DNA from: an uncultured Collinsella sp.
Lineage (GTDB): Bacteria; Actinomycetota; Coriobacteriia; Coriobacteriales; Coriobacteriaceae
DNA length: 64,000 bases
NCBI GenBank assembly: GCA_934647195.1
Contig: CAKUFD010000003.1
Coordinates: forward strand, 1-64,000
Direction: 5' to 3'
This document shows positions 17,255 through 26,355 of this stretch, one piece after another. The number at the start of each line of letters is the position of its first letter. The first letter of the stretch is position 1. Both the position numbers and the translations under genes were made by a program. Below the pieces are notes generated by a model. It saw only the letters and a list, made by a program, of their open reading frames with translations, made no database searches and was not told the DNA's origin.

Positions 17255-19012
17255 ATGCTCGCTTCATTCAAAAAGAAGTACTTCTTGTCCGATAAAGGTA
17301 TCGCTGGGGTAAAGCGTGGGATTATCTGGACCACGCTCACCAATCTCATCACCATGGCCGGCATGGGCTTTTTGTTCCTGGCTATGGCAGGATTCATCAA
17401 GCATTTGGCGACGGGCGCGAGCCTGCCCGATGCCCTGCCTATCGTGGTGGGACTTGCAGTCTTCTTCGTGTTGCTTTTCGCCTCGAACTGGCAGCAGTAC
17501 TACTTCAGCTACTGCATTTTCTACGAGGAGTGCGGCAATCAGCGTATCGAGATTGCCGAGCGTCTGCGCAAGCTCCCGCTTTCGTTCTTTGGTCGTCGCG
17601 ACCTTGCCGACCTCACCGAGACCATCATGGGTGATGTTCAGACCATGGAGCATGCCTACAGTCACGTCCTGGGCGAGCTGTGGGGAGCTGCCATCGCGAG
17701 CGCCATCGTGTTCGTGGGGTCGCTCTTCTTTTGCTGGCAGCTGGCCATCGCGGCGTTTTGGAGCGTGCCCGTGGCGTTTGCCGTCCTGTGCCTGACGCGC
17801 GGCCCCATGACGCCGGTGTTTGATAAGGTGCGTGCCGAAAAGGTCAAGGTTACCGAGGCCATACAGGAGACCCTTGACTGCGTCCGCGAGATTCGCGCCA
17901 CCAACCAGGAGGCACACTATCTAGCGGGTTTGGGAGCTGTGATTGACCACGAGGAGAGAGAGGTCACTCGTGGCGAGCTCATCAACGGGCTTCTGGTCAA
18001 TTCTGCCTTTGTCATTCTTCGCTTGGGAATCGCCACCACGCTGGCTACGGGCGCCGTAATGGTCGTTTCCGGTCAGGTTGACTTCATGGTGATGTTTGCG
18101 TTCCTGCTCATGGTGAGCCGCATCTACGCTCCGTTCGACCAGGCACTCATGCTCGTCTCTGAGCTGTTCGCCGCCGAGTCGTCGGCCAAGCGCATGCGCT
18201 CCATCATGGAGGAGCCCGTGGCGCAGGGCAGCGAGAAATTCGAGCCTTTGGGCCATGATGTGGTGTTCGATCATGTGGCCTTTGGCTACGCTGCGGGCGA
18301 CGACGGCCGCGCTGGCGAGAAAGTCTTGACCGACGTGAGCTTCACTGCAAAGGAAGGCGAGGTCACGGCACTCGTTGGCCCGTCCGGCTCGGGCAAGTCG
18401 ACGGTGAGCCGCCTGGCGGCGCGCTTTTGGGACGCCACCTCCGGCAAGGTGACCGTGGGCGGTGTTGACGTTGCAGGCGTGGATTCCGAGGTGCTGCTGC
18501 GCGATTACGCGATCGTCTTCCAGGACGTGCTGCTCTTTGACGACACGGTGATGGGCAACATTCGCCTGGGTCGTCGCGGAGCCACCGATGAGGAAGTCCT
18601 AGCCGCCGCTCGTGCCGCCAACTGCGACGAGTTCGTAAACCGCATGCCGCAGGGCTACGACACTATGATCGGCGAGAACGGCTCCAAGCTCTCCGGCGGC
18701 GAGCGCCAGCGCATCTCCATTGCCCGAGCTCTGCTCAAGGACGCGCCCATCGTCCTTTTGGATGAGGCAACGGCGAGCCTGGACGTCGAGAACGAGACCG
18801 TGGTGCAGGAGGCGCTCTCTCGTCTGCTTGCGGGAAAGACCGTCATCGTAATCGCGCACCGCATGCGTACCGTCGAGAATGCCGACAAGATCGTCGTGCT
18901 TAAAGACGGCGTGGTCGCCGAGCAAGGTGCGCCGGCGCAGCTCAAAGCGGCTGGTGGAGAGTTCGCGCGCATGGTCGCGTTGCAAAAGGAGACGGCTACC
19001 TGGCAGCTGTGA
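17255..19012 (+). CDS. ABC transporter, fused permease/ATP-binding half-transporter (second of pair)
   Basis: The 585-aa protein has the same layout as its upstream partner: a membrane domain (about 20-320), then an ATPase domain with Walker A GPSGSGKST, signature LSGGERQR, and Walker B IVLLDEATASLD. This half has a fully canonical D-loop, as expected for the active half of a heterodimer. It starts at the base after the first gene's stop, with GGAGGCGAGG as ribosome binding site inside that gene. Together they form one operon controlled from the AraC-side intergenic region (15296-15415). Import or export direction cannot be read from the sequence. Confidence 0.93.
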   Translation: MLASFKKKYFLSDKGIAGVKRGIIWTTLTNLITMAGMGFLFLAMAGFIKHLATGASLPDALPIVVGLAVFFVLLFASNWQQYYFSYCIFYEECGNQRIEIAERLRKLPLSFFGRRDLADLTETIMGDVQTMEHAYSHVLGELWGAAIASAIVFVGSLFFCWQLAIAAFWSVPVAFAVLCLTRGPMTPVFDKVRAEKVKVTEAIQETLDCVREIRATNQEAHYLAGLGAVIDHEEREVTRGELINGLLVNSAFVILRLGIATTLATGAVMVVSGQVDFMVMFAFLLMVSRIYAPFDQALMLVSELFAAESSAKRMRSIMEEPVAQGSEKFEPLGHDVVFDHVAFGYAAGDDGRAGEKVLTDVSFTAKEGEVTALVGPSGSGKSTVSRLAARFWDATSGKVTVGGVDVAGVDSEVLLRDYAIVFQDVLLFDDTVMGNIRLGRRGATDEEVLAAARAANCDEFVNRMPQGYDTMIGENGSKLSGGERQRISIARALLKDAPIVLLDEATASLDVENETVVQEALSRLLAGKTVIVIAHRMRTVENADKIVVLKDGVVAEQGAPAQLKAAGGEFARMVALQKETATWQL

Positions 19013-19158
19013 TGCGGTATTGATTTCCAATAAGTTACCCTTTGTTGACTACTGAAGTGCGAAAGACTAAACTTTCTCGAATGTGCACCTGGGTGAACTT
19101 TTTGCCCGGGGCGAAGTGTTTCCGTGTCGCGAATCGACGCGGAGAAGAGAGGGATACC

Positions 19159-19410
19159 ATGAAGAAGTCTGCATTCAACACGTTGCTCGTCGGTGGCGGT
19201 TTTCTGCTTGGCACGGCCGGTATCAAGCTGCTTACGAGCGCTCCGGTAAAGAGCGCATGCGTGCAGGGTATCGCATGCGGCATGCGCATCAAGAATGGCT
19301 ATCAGGATATGGTCGAGCAGGCGAAGGCCGAGGTTGACGACATGGTCGCCGAGGCGGCATATATCACTGCAACCGAGTCTGGTGCGGCTGCAGACGAGGC
19401 AGCTGAGTAA
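19159..19410 (+). CDS. Small membrane-anchored protein, DUF6110-like
   Basis: The 83-aa protein has one N-terminal membrane segment (TLLVGGGFLLGTAGIKLLTS) and an acidic C-terminal tail with helical character (EQAKAEVDDMVAEAAY). Its start, hydrophobic pattern and position match small DUF6110-type proteins, which I recall lying next to metal-transporting P-type ATPases. GGAGAAGAGAGGG precedes the ATG at 19159. It ends 17 bases before the P-type ATPase, so they are probably co-transcribed and may act together. The exact role is unknown. Confidence 0.7.
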   Translation: MKKSAFNTLLVGGGFLLGTAGIKLLTSAPVKSACVQGIACGMRIKNGYQDMVEQAKAEVDDMVAEAAYITATESGAAADEAAE

Positions 19411-19427
19411 AGCACGCTGGCACAACT

Positions 19428-21512
19428 ATGAAATTCTCGATTATCAGCGAGATTCCCGGCAGGACCCGTCTTCAATTGGCGGGTCCTGTGCCAGAGAGCG
19501 ATCTCGATGCGCTTATCAAGCTGAGCGCGGGCATCGACGGCGTGAACAATGTGCGCGTTTACGGACGCATCGGTCAAATGGCGCTCGAATTTGACGGCCT
19601 GCGTCGTGCGAGTGTCCTCGATGCGGTTGCCGCGATTGACGCCCAAGCGATAGCCGATGCAAAGTCGGGCTACGTGATGCAGCTTGAGCCGCGCAAGCAC
19701 AAACTCGTCATGGACTTGGCGACGCTTGTTGGCGCTCACTATGCTCGTCGTTGGTTCTTGCCAACGCCGCTGCGCGCCGTATTCGTCGTGGCAGGTTACA
19801 TGGCCTTTTTACGAGCCGCCCTTCGCGAGTTGGCGCAACCACGCCTAACCGTCCCCGTGCTCGATGCCTCCGCCATCGGCATCTCGTTTGTAAAGCGCGA
19901 TGTCGACACCGCGGGCCAGACGATGTTCTTGCTCAACGTGGGCGAGCTGCTCGAGGACTACACGCGCGCGGTGAGTGAAAACGAGCTTATCAACTCGCTG
20001 CTCGACGTGCCCGATAGGGCACAGAAGGTGGTCGGCGACACTGAGGTAAGTGTTGCCGCCGCAGACCTTGAGCCTGGCGACCTCGTTGCCGTGCGCACCG
20101 GTATGTCTATCTGCATCGATGGTGTGGTTGAGCAGGGGAGCGCTATGGTCAACCAGGCGACTCTTACCGGCGAGCCGCTTGCTGTCGAGCGGACCGCGGG
20201 CGACGACGTATTCGCCGGCACCGTCGTGGAAGACGGTAGCGTTTTGGTGCGCGTGCGAGCCAATACTGCCCAGACCAAGCTTCGCTCGATCGTCTCGCTT
20301 GTAGAAACGGCCGATTCGCTCAAGTCCGAGGGCCAGTCGCACATGGAAGACCTCGCAAACAAGATCGTTCCTTGGAATTTCTTGCTTGCGGGCTTGGTTG
20401 CGCTCACCACGCGCAGTCTCATCAAGACATCGGCAGCGCTTATGGTCGACTACTCGTGCGCACTCAAGCTTACGGGCTCAGTCGCCGTCATGACCGCCAT
20501 GAGCGATGCCGCCAAGATGGGCATTATGGTCAAAGGCGCTAAGTACTTTGAGTCGTTTGCCAAGGCCGATACCATCGTATTCGACAAGACGGGAACGCTT
20601 ACCGAGGCGCAGCCTAGGCTCGCTTGCGTGCTTACGACTGACGGTTGGAGCGAAGACGATGTCTTGCGCTTTGCGGCCTGTTTGGAAGAGCACTTCCCTC
20701 ATCCGGTGGCGCGCGCTGTGGTCAATGCGGCCAAAGAGCGCGGCCTCGAGCATCGTGAACGCCATGCTGCCGTCGAGTATATCGTTGCGCATGGCATCGC
20801 CTCTTCGATTGAGGGAAGGCGAGCGGTTATCGGCTCGGCGCATTTTGTCTTCGAGGATGAGCATGCTCATCTGGAGCAGGAGACTTCTGAGAGCATCGAA
20901 TCGGAGATGCAAGGTCTTTCGCCCCTGTATCTTGCCGTCGATGGCGAGGTGGTGGGCGTGCTTGGCATCGAGGATCCGCTCAAGCCCGGCGTCAAAGAAG
21001 CCGTCACCGAGCTCCACGCGCTTGGCGTCAAGCGCGTCGTGATGCTCACGGGCGACTCGGAGCGTACTGCTCAACGCATTGCAAGCGCGGCGGGCGTCGA
21101 TGAGTTCAAAGCGGAGCTGCTGCCCGAGGACAAATATGCATACGTGGAGCAGGCAAAGAGCGAGGGCCACCGCATCGCTATGGTGGGCGACGGCGTGAAC
21201 GATTCTCCGGCGCTTGGCCTGGCCGACGTGGGCCTTGCCATGGGCGGCGGAAGCGATATCGCCAAGGAGGTCGCCGATATCATCCTTGCCGATACAGACC
21301 TTGCCGCCATCGTGCGCCTGCGTCGTATGAGCCAAGGGCTCATTGACCGTCTGACCAGCTCTTATTCAAAGGTAATGCTTACCAATTCAGCGCTTTTGGC
21401 GCTTGGTATCACAGGGGTCATTACTCCCCAGACATCATCGCTATTGCATAACGGCTCGACGATTGCCTACAGCCTTAACAACGCAAAGGCGTATCTGCCG
21501 CCGGTTTTGTAG
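19428..21512 (+). CDS. P1B-like heavy-metal P-type ATPase with non-canonical transmembrane motif
   Basis: The 694-aa protein shows a P-type ATPase core: TLTGEPL (actuator), FDKTGTLTE with the phosphorylated Asp near residue 387, the EHFPHPVARAVV His-Pro motif of P1B pumps, and GDGVNDSPAL. The N-terminus has an HMA-like fold without CxxC. The metal-selecting membrane motif, normally CPC, SPC or CPH, reads DYSCALKL near residue 342, so only one Cys is present and there is no Pro beside it. The metal specificity is therefore open. It follows the small DUF6110-like gene by 17 bases and is convergent with an ABC exporter. Confidence 0.92.
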   Translation: MKFSIISEIPGRTRLQLAGPVPESDLDALIKLSAGIDGVNNVRVYGRIGQMALEFDGLRRASVLDAVAAIDAQAIADAKSGYVMQLEPRKHKLVMDLATLVGAHYARRWFLPTPLRAVFVVAGYMAFLRAALRELAQPRLTVPVLDASAIGISFVKRDVDTAGQTMFLLNVGELLEDYTRAVSENELINSLLDVPDRAQKVVGDTEVSVAAADLEPGDLVAVRTGMSICIDGVVEQGSAMVNQATLTGEPLAVERTAGDDVFAGTVVEDGSVLVRVRANTAQTKLRSIVSLVETADSLKSEGQSHMEDLANKIVPWNFLLAGLVALTTRSLIKTSAALMVDYSCALKLTGSVAVMTAMSDAAKMGIMVKGAKYFESFAKADTIVFDKTGTLTEAQPRLACVLTTDGWSEDDVLRFAACLEEHFPHPVARAVVNAAKERGLEHRERHAAVEYIVAHGIASSIEGRRAVIGSAHFVFEDEHAHLEQETSESIESEMQGLSPLYLAVDGEVVGVLGIEDPLKPGVKEAVTELHALGVKRVVMLTGDSERTAQRIASAAGVDEFKAELLPEDKYAYVEQAKSEGHRIAMVGDGVNDSPALGLADVGLAMGGGSDIAKEVADIILADTDLAAIVRLRRMSQGLIDRLTSSYSKVMLTNSALLALGITGVITPQTSSLLHNGSTIAYSLNNAKAYLPPVL

Positions 21513-21587
21513 TCCATATCATTTGTGCTGCCGCGCGCTATCCATGGGACGTTTCGTTCGAAAGGGCACCATGCGGTTACCTCGGCG

Positions 21588-21659
21588 GATAGACGTAGCA
21601 AAAAATCCCATTTAGATGCACTGGGAGGTGCTCTAAATGGGATTTTCTGCTTCATTTGG
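21588..21659. terminator. Bidirectional terminator hairpin, repeat family copy 2
   Basis: AAAAATCCCATTTAGA (21601-21616) pairs with TCTAAATGGGATTTT (21632-21646). The A-rich left and T-rich right arms allow termination on both strands, and the element sits between convergent genes. It shares flanking words with the copy at 14184-14252 and the stem core AAAAATCCC/GGGATTTT with the copy at 40693-40752. Confidence 0.85.
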
Positions 21660-21670
21660 ACGGAGGGAAT

Positions 21671-24337
21671 TTATTCTTGCACCTTCAGGGCTTCTACGAG
21701 GCTGACTCGCTTGATGGAGCGCGTGTGCAGAAACGCCACGACGAGGTAGGTTGCAAATCCGATGGCTACGCAGGTTGCCATGGACCACGAAGGCACGTAG
21801 ATTTCGATGTTGCCGTTGTAGGAGAGCAGCATCGAGCGGAAGATCGCGGTGAGCGAGCCGATGATCACAGGCAGGCTCAGCACGAGCGATGCTGCCACAC
21901 ATAGCGTGATCGAGCGGATGTAGAGGTGCGAGATCTCGCCATCTCGATAGCCAAAGACCTTCATGTAACTGATGGAGCGGGCACTGCGGTCGATCACGGC
22001 CTTCGTCAGCAAGTACATAAACAGCAGGAAGATGAACACGGCGAGGCCGACCATCATGCCAATCAGATTGCTCATCATGCCGATAAACTGGTCGCCTACC
22101 GCGCGCATGTCGTCGGGTGTGGTATCGCCGGCAAAGTAGCGTGAGTCGAGGTCGAGCTCCTTGTCGCTTACGTAGCCGTTGAAATACGAGGTGTCGTTTC
22201 CAAAGAGTTCGTTGAAGTCGTCGATGCTCAAGTAGATGTTCATATCGGATTTGGAGCCCCATTCAGAGCCGCTGCCCGCGTATTCGAGGGAGTAATCCTT
22301 GTCCTCGTATTTGTCGTAGAGCGCAATCTGCTGGCCCTCGTCCCAACCGAACTTATCGAGAAGCCCGCGCCCAAAGACAGCACGGCCATTGCCAACGCCC
22401 AGGTCTTTCCAGTAGCGAGAATCGGTCGAGACGCCGTATACGGCTATAGTCTCCGTTCCGTTTCCTTCACCGCGATCGTATTGCAGCTGGTAGACGGCGT
22501 ATTTTTCTGCTTGAGCAATCTTGCTTGCGCCATTGTCGACCGTGTTGACGGGATGGATGTCGTCGGCATCGGCATCGATCTTAGACGCCTTGTCGATCAG
22601 ATCAATTGTCTCGTCGCGGCTGCAGCCTAGGGCGTCAGCCAGATCGTCGAGGCTCGCGTAGAGTGCGTCTTTCTTGTCCTGGACCTTCGCCAGTGCATCC
22701 TGCGCTGCAGTTAGGCTTGCTGCGGACGGGGAGGCGGCAGCGACGTCGGCTGCTTTTTGTGCGGCATCGGCGGCGTCGTCCAGTTCGTCTTCGGCATCCT
22801 GGGCTGTAGAAAGAAGTGCGCCGTCGACGGACTGCAGCTGCTCCAGCGCCGCCCATTGCTCACGTTCTTGCTCGCTGCCTTCAAGTTCCAGCGGGGCCTT
22901 GAGTGTGTATTGATGTTCGGCGACGAGGCTCGTCTCGAGGTTGTCTGCGTAGTGCGTCATCGTGGGGAGGATCGCCAGGCCAAAGAGCAAAAGCAGCGAT
23001 GCGAACGCGATGCCTACGAAAAGCGTGGCAAAGTTGCCAAGGTTGCGCAGGAAGATGCGTAAACGAAAACGCGTAACGAATCCTATGCGCTCGGGCAGCC
23101 GCAAGCCGCGCTTGGTGCCCGATTTGCCGCTTGCCTCGTGCCTTAGGAACTGCAGCGGCGTTTTGCCCATCTTGCGCAGCAAGCCTACGAGGGTAATGAG
23201 AATGAGCGCGGCGGCGGGAACTACCGCGCACTTCACGAAGATCTCCCAGCTCCAATACACCTGGAAGGGCGGAAGGCTATACGAGCCGTAATAGAGGCTG
23301 CGCATGGGCTCAGTGAAGAAGGTCACGCCGAGCGCGCAGCCCAGAAGCGAGGCGAGTATGCCCACAACGGCGGGAAGCGTAAGGTAGTGCAGCACGATCT
23401 CGCGTCGGCGGTAGCCGCTCGCAAGCAGCGTGCCGATGATGGCGCTCTCCTCTTCGATGGTGGCATCGGTGAGGACCACAAAGACAAAAGCCATGATCAC
23501 GATGATGATGTCGAGCAGCGTTGTCCACATCATGGAGTCGCCATCTACGTCATCGCGAGCGTAGCCGATGCCCTGGTTTGAGTCGGCGTCGACAAGGTCG
23601 TCCACGCGCGCGTCGGCATCCTCGAGTGCCTCGACCATATCTTTTTCGGCATCGGTGCGGTCTGCGACGGAGAGGCTGCGGTCGTTGAAGGTAAAGGAGT
23701 ACGTGTAAGTGGGTGAGCCTCCGGCGTCCTCGAGTGCGTTAAAGCCGGCGTCGGTGACCTCGGCCACGCCGTAGGTGATGGTGTTCACCGTGAAATCGGA
23801 GTTGTTGAGGAAGAGGGCTTGGCTGTCGGGCTGGGTCATGATGCCGCAGATGGTGTAGGCACGGCCGCTGAGCTCGACGGTGTCGCCCACGGTCAGATCG
23901 TTGTTTGTGGCGAAGACGCGGTCGATGGCCACCTCGTCATCTGCCTGGGGTTCGCTTCCTTCGCAATAGGAAGCGATGTCGACGTTGGTGCGGTGCGTGT
24001 AGGTGCGCAGCGTGCGCTTGGTGCCGTCGTCGCCGGTGGACTTTTTGAAGATGGCGTCGATGGAGAAGTTCTTATAGAACGTGACCCCGCCCACGCCCTC
24101 GGCGGCGTTTTCGGCCGCGTGAATCTGGTCGTCGGTTGCCTCGAACGACGTTGTTACGCGACCGTCCTCGATGGCGTACTCATCGCGCATGTTGTCAATA
24201 AGGCAACCGATGGAGTGGGCAGCGAGCAAAAAGCCCGATGTAAGGGCGATGCTTCCGCACATGAGCAAGAAGATGCCCAGGTACTTACCGATATTGTGGC
24301 GCAGCTCGCGGGGGAGCCGCCTGGCAAGAGGGGTCAT
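21671..24337 (-). CDS. FtsX-like ABC transporter permease (MacB/LolC class)
   Basis: The 888-aa protein starts with a membrane segment (YLGIFLLMCGSIALTSGFLL), followed by a large extracytoplasmic domain, three membrane segments near 300-420, a second N-anchored half with a long Ala/Asp-rich coiled-coil (about 515-600), and three final segments. This is the duplicated FtsX layout of large Gram-positive ABC exporters for lipids, peptides or stress response. The ATG at 24337 lies seven bases after the ATPase stop and is preferred over an upstream start inside the ATPase gene. It forms a two-gene unit with that ATPase. Confidence 0.9.
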   Translation of the reverse strand: MTPLARRLPRELRHNIGKYLGIFLLMCGSIALTSGFLLAAHSIGCLIDNMRDEYAIEDGRVTTSFEATDDQIHAAENAAEGVGGVTFYKNFSIDAIFKKSTGDDGTKRTLRTYTHRTNVDIASYCEGSEPQADDEVAIDRVFATNNDLTVGDTVELSGRAYTICGIMTQPDSQALFLNNSDFTVNTITYGVAEVTDAGFNALEDAGGSPTYTYSFTFNDRSLSVADRTDAEKDMVEALEDADARVDDLVDADSNQGIGYARDDVDGDSMMWTTLLDIIIVIMAFVFVVLTDATIEEESAIIGTLLASGYRRREIVLHYLTLPAVVGILASLLGCALGVTFFTEPMRSLYYGSYSLPPFQVYWSWEIFVKCAVVPAAALILITLVGLLRKMGKTPLQFLRHEASGKSGTKRGLRLPERIGFVTRFRLRIFLRNLGNFATLFVGIAFASLLLLFGLAILPTMTHYADNLETSLVAEHQYTLKAPLELEGSEQEREQWAALEQLQSVDGALLSTAQDAEDELDDAADAAQKAADVAAASPSAASLTAAQDALAKVQDKKDALYASLDDLADALGCSRDETIDLIDKASKIDADADDIHPVNTVDNGASKIAQAEKYAVYQLQYDRGEGNGTETIAVYGVSTDSRYWKDLGVGNGRAVFGRGLLDKFGWDEGQQIALYDKYEDKDYSLEYAGSGSEWGSKSDMNIYLSIDDFNELFGNDTSYFNGYVSDKELDLDSRYFAGDTTPDDMRAVGDQFIGMMSNLIGMMVGLAVFIFLLFMYLLTKAVIDRSARSISYMKVFGYRDGEISHLYIRSITLCVAASLVLSLPVIIGSLTAIFRSMLLSYNGNIEIYVPSWSMATCVAIGFATYLVVAFLHTRSIKRVSLVEALKVQE

Positions 24338-24344
24338 GGGGCGC

Positions 24345-25058
24345 CTACCAATCGAGCTCGGAGGCGGGCACGGGAGATTCGTTGACCTCGTCTTCGGCCA
24401 AGCGCCCATCGCGCAGGCGCAGCACGCGATCTGCCATGCGGGCGATCGCGGCGTTGTGCGTCACGATCACAAGGGTGCAGCCGTACTTCTGGTTCACGCG
24501 CTCCATGAGCTCGAGCACTTCTTTAGAGGTCTTGTAGTCGAGGGCGCCTGTGGGCTCGTCGCAAAGAATCAGTCCCGGGTTCTTGACAAGGGCGCGCCCG
24601 ATGGCGCAGCGCTGCTGCTGACCGCCGGAGACCTGCCTTGGGAATTTGTTGCGGTGCTCCCAAAGGCCGAGAGAGCGTAAGAGCTCCTCCATGGGGAGAG
24701 GGTTCTTGGAGAGGTGCGCGGTGACCTCGATATTCTCCTTGATGGTGAGGTCGGGCACGAGGTTATAGAACTGGAAGACAAAGCCGAGCTCGCGGCGACG
24801 GTACTCGCCGAGGTCTTTGCTCGATAGCGCCGTGAGTTCGCAGCCGGCAACCGAGATGGTGCCGCCATCGGCGTCTTCGAGGCCGCCGATAAGGTTCAGG
24901 AAGGTCGACTTGCCCGAGCCCGAGGGACCGAGCATGACGCAGACTTCGCCGCGGTTCACGGTGGTGGTGATGCCGTCGAGCACCTGAACGCGGGCTTCTC
25001 CGTCGCCGTAGTGCTTCTTGAGGCCGTCTACCACCAGGTAGGGGGTGTTGCCCTTCAT
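24345..25058 (-). CDS. ABC transporter ATP-binding protein (MacB/LolD class)
   Basis: The 237-aa ATPase shows Walker A GPSGSGKST, signature VSGGQQQR, Walker B LILCDEPTGALD, and the H-loop in VTHNAAIA. The sequence ELGFVFQFYNLVPDLTIKEN is typical of the LolD/MacB group. The ATG at 25058 has GGAG seven bases upstream (minus strand); a TTG four codons earlier is less likely. It energises the large permease encoded directly downstream. An operator-like palindrome at 25115-25145 lies in its promoter region. Confidence 0.95.
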   Translation of the reverse strand: MKGNTPYLVVDGLKKHYGDGEARVQVLDGITTTVNRGEVCVMLGPSGSGKSTFLNLIGGLEDADGGTISVAGCELTALSSKDLGEYRRRELGFVFQFYNLVPDLTIKENIEVTAHLSKNPLPMEELLRSLGLWEHRNKFPRQVSGGQQQRCAIGRALVKNPGLILCDEPTGALDYKTSKEVLELMERVNQKYGCTLVIVTHNAAIARMADRVLRLRDGRLAEDEVNESPVPASELDW

Positions 25059-25114
25059 GGGACGCTCCAATCGTTGCGTGCAAGGCTAACGGAGCGGTCG
25101 ATATGGAGGGCAGA

Positions 25115-25145
25115 GTTAGCCTAGGTTGAGTTTAACCAGGCTAAC
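25115..25145 (-). promoter_or_regulatory. Operator-like palindrome before the MacB-type exporter
   Basis: GTTAGCCT (25115-25122) and AGGCTAAC (25138-25145) are perfect inverted repeats, with inner GGTT/AACC arms also paired. A further half-site GGCTAAC lies at 25084-25090. The composition (TTAGCCT, AACC) recalls DtxR/IdeR-type metal boxes, but the spacing differs, so the regulator is uncertain. The rest of 25146-25326 contains no gene. Confidence 0.6.
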
Positions 25146-25326
25146 AATAACATAGGGATGGGCGGTTCAAGCGAGAAAGGGTTTTTGTAACAAAAGCCTG
25201 CATGGGGCGTACAGGACGCTTGCGAGGTCTTCGTATCTCAATAGGGCGTTCGTCTTATCTAGGAGGGGAGAGGCTGGCACGCCGTAGGTCTTTCGCGAAT
25301 GCGGTGGTCGGCTGCCCGGCGCGATT

Positions 25327-26214
25327 CTAGCCCACATTCTCTTTGATTACCTCTGCATAGGCGTCGACAAAGCGTTGCACGTGCGGGGCGGGGTCACGCG
25401 GATAGGCAAGAAAGCAAGGCACCTCAATAGGGCAGTCGAGTTCGATGCCGATGAACCCGGGATGGATGCCCGACCAGGCGCCGCTTGTGATCACCACGTC
25501 GCCCGCTTCGGCGGCCTCGTTGAAGAGTGCAAAATCGAAGGTCTGCGCGTCGATAACCTCAATAGCTTCCTCCCGTTTGAGCATGCGCCTAAGCTGGTCG
25601 GTGGCATCGTTTGCATGACGAAGCATTCGGACGCGAAGGCCGCGCAGATCGTCGAAGGTGAGGGTTTTCTTTGCTGCGAGCGGGCTGCCGCGCAAGACAT
25701 CTACCGAGAACGGCGTGGAGAAAATGGGCAAAAGCTGGCACATGCCGCCCCAACGCACCGTCGAGTAGCTTGTCTGCACGACGTCGACCTCAGCACCCAG
25801 GCGTGTCATCACCGATGCCCGGGGATCGTAGAGGTCGTCAACGCTCACGACCTCAAGCTGCAGGTCCTGAGCCTTGGCGCGTATGAGCGGCCAGAAGGCC
25901 TGGGTGTTTTTTCCCGGTGCCATGAGCGACACGCCCAGACGCACCGAGGCGACGCCGCCCAGGTTGCGTGCGCGCCAGAGTGCCGCCGATGATTCCGCGA
26001 TGATCCTGCGTGCGTCTTCGGCAATCGACTCGCCTGCCTCGGTTGCCTGCACGCCGGTATGCGAGCGCGTGAAAAGCGTGAGGCCATGTTCGCCTTCAAA
26101 GGTGGTGACCTGTTTGACCAAGGCGGGGGTCGAAATGTTGAGCTTCTCGGCGGCTTTGGAGAAACTGCCGAGTTCCGTTGCTGCCACGATGGCATCGAGC
26201 CTTCGGTCGTACAT
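25327..26214 (-). CDS. LysR-family transcriptional regulator
   Basis: The 295-aa protein opens with the LysR winged helix-turn-helix (LDAIVAATELGSFSKAAEKL, then ISTPALVKQVTTFE) and continues with a periplasmic-binding-like effector domain of normal length. I use the ATG at 26214, with AAGGCGG upstream; a longer frame to 26259 lacks a better site. It is divergent from the SDR-MFS-oxidoreductase operon, and a palindrome typical for LysR proteins lies between them. It is the probable regulator of that operon. Confidence 0.93.
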   Translation of the reverse strand: MYDRRLDAIVAATELGSFSKAAEKLNISTPALVKQVTTFEGEHGLTLFTRSHTGVQATEAGESIAEDARRIIAESSAALWRARNLGGVASVRLGVSLMAPGKNTQAFWPLIRAKAQDLQLEVVSVDDLYDPRASVMTRLGAEVDVVQTSYSTVRWGGMCQLLPIFSTPFSVDVLRGSPLAAKKTLTFDDLRGLRVRMLRHANDATDQLRRMLKREEAIEVIDAQTFDFALFNEAAEAGDVVITSGAWSGIHPGFIGIELDCPIEVPCFLAYPRDPAPHVQRFVDAYAEVIKENVG

Positions 26215-26254
26215 GGGTGCACCGCCTTGTCTGGTTTCATTACGACAAGTATAA

Positions 26255-26290
26255 ACCATTGGTTGACACCATGGTAAAACATCGATAATT
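26255..26290 (+). promoter_or_regulatory. LysR-type operator and promoter of the SDR operon
   Basis: ACCAT-N11-ATGGT (26255-26275) is a dyad of the T-N11-A type bound by LysR regulators. It overlaps a perfect -35 TTGACA (26263-26268). A -10 of ATAATT (26285-26290) follows at 16-base spacing. The site sits in the 141-base gap between the divergent LysR and SDR genes. Confidence 0.65.
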
Positions 26291-26355
26291 CTCCTGGGAA
26301 TAACGTGGCCTTATGCTTCGTTTTGGCATTACATTCGCCAACGAAGGGATTCAGT

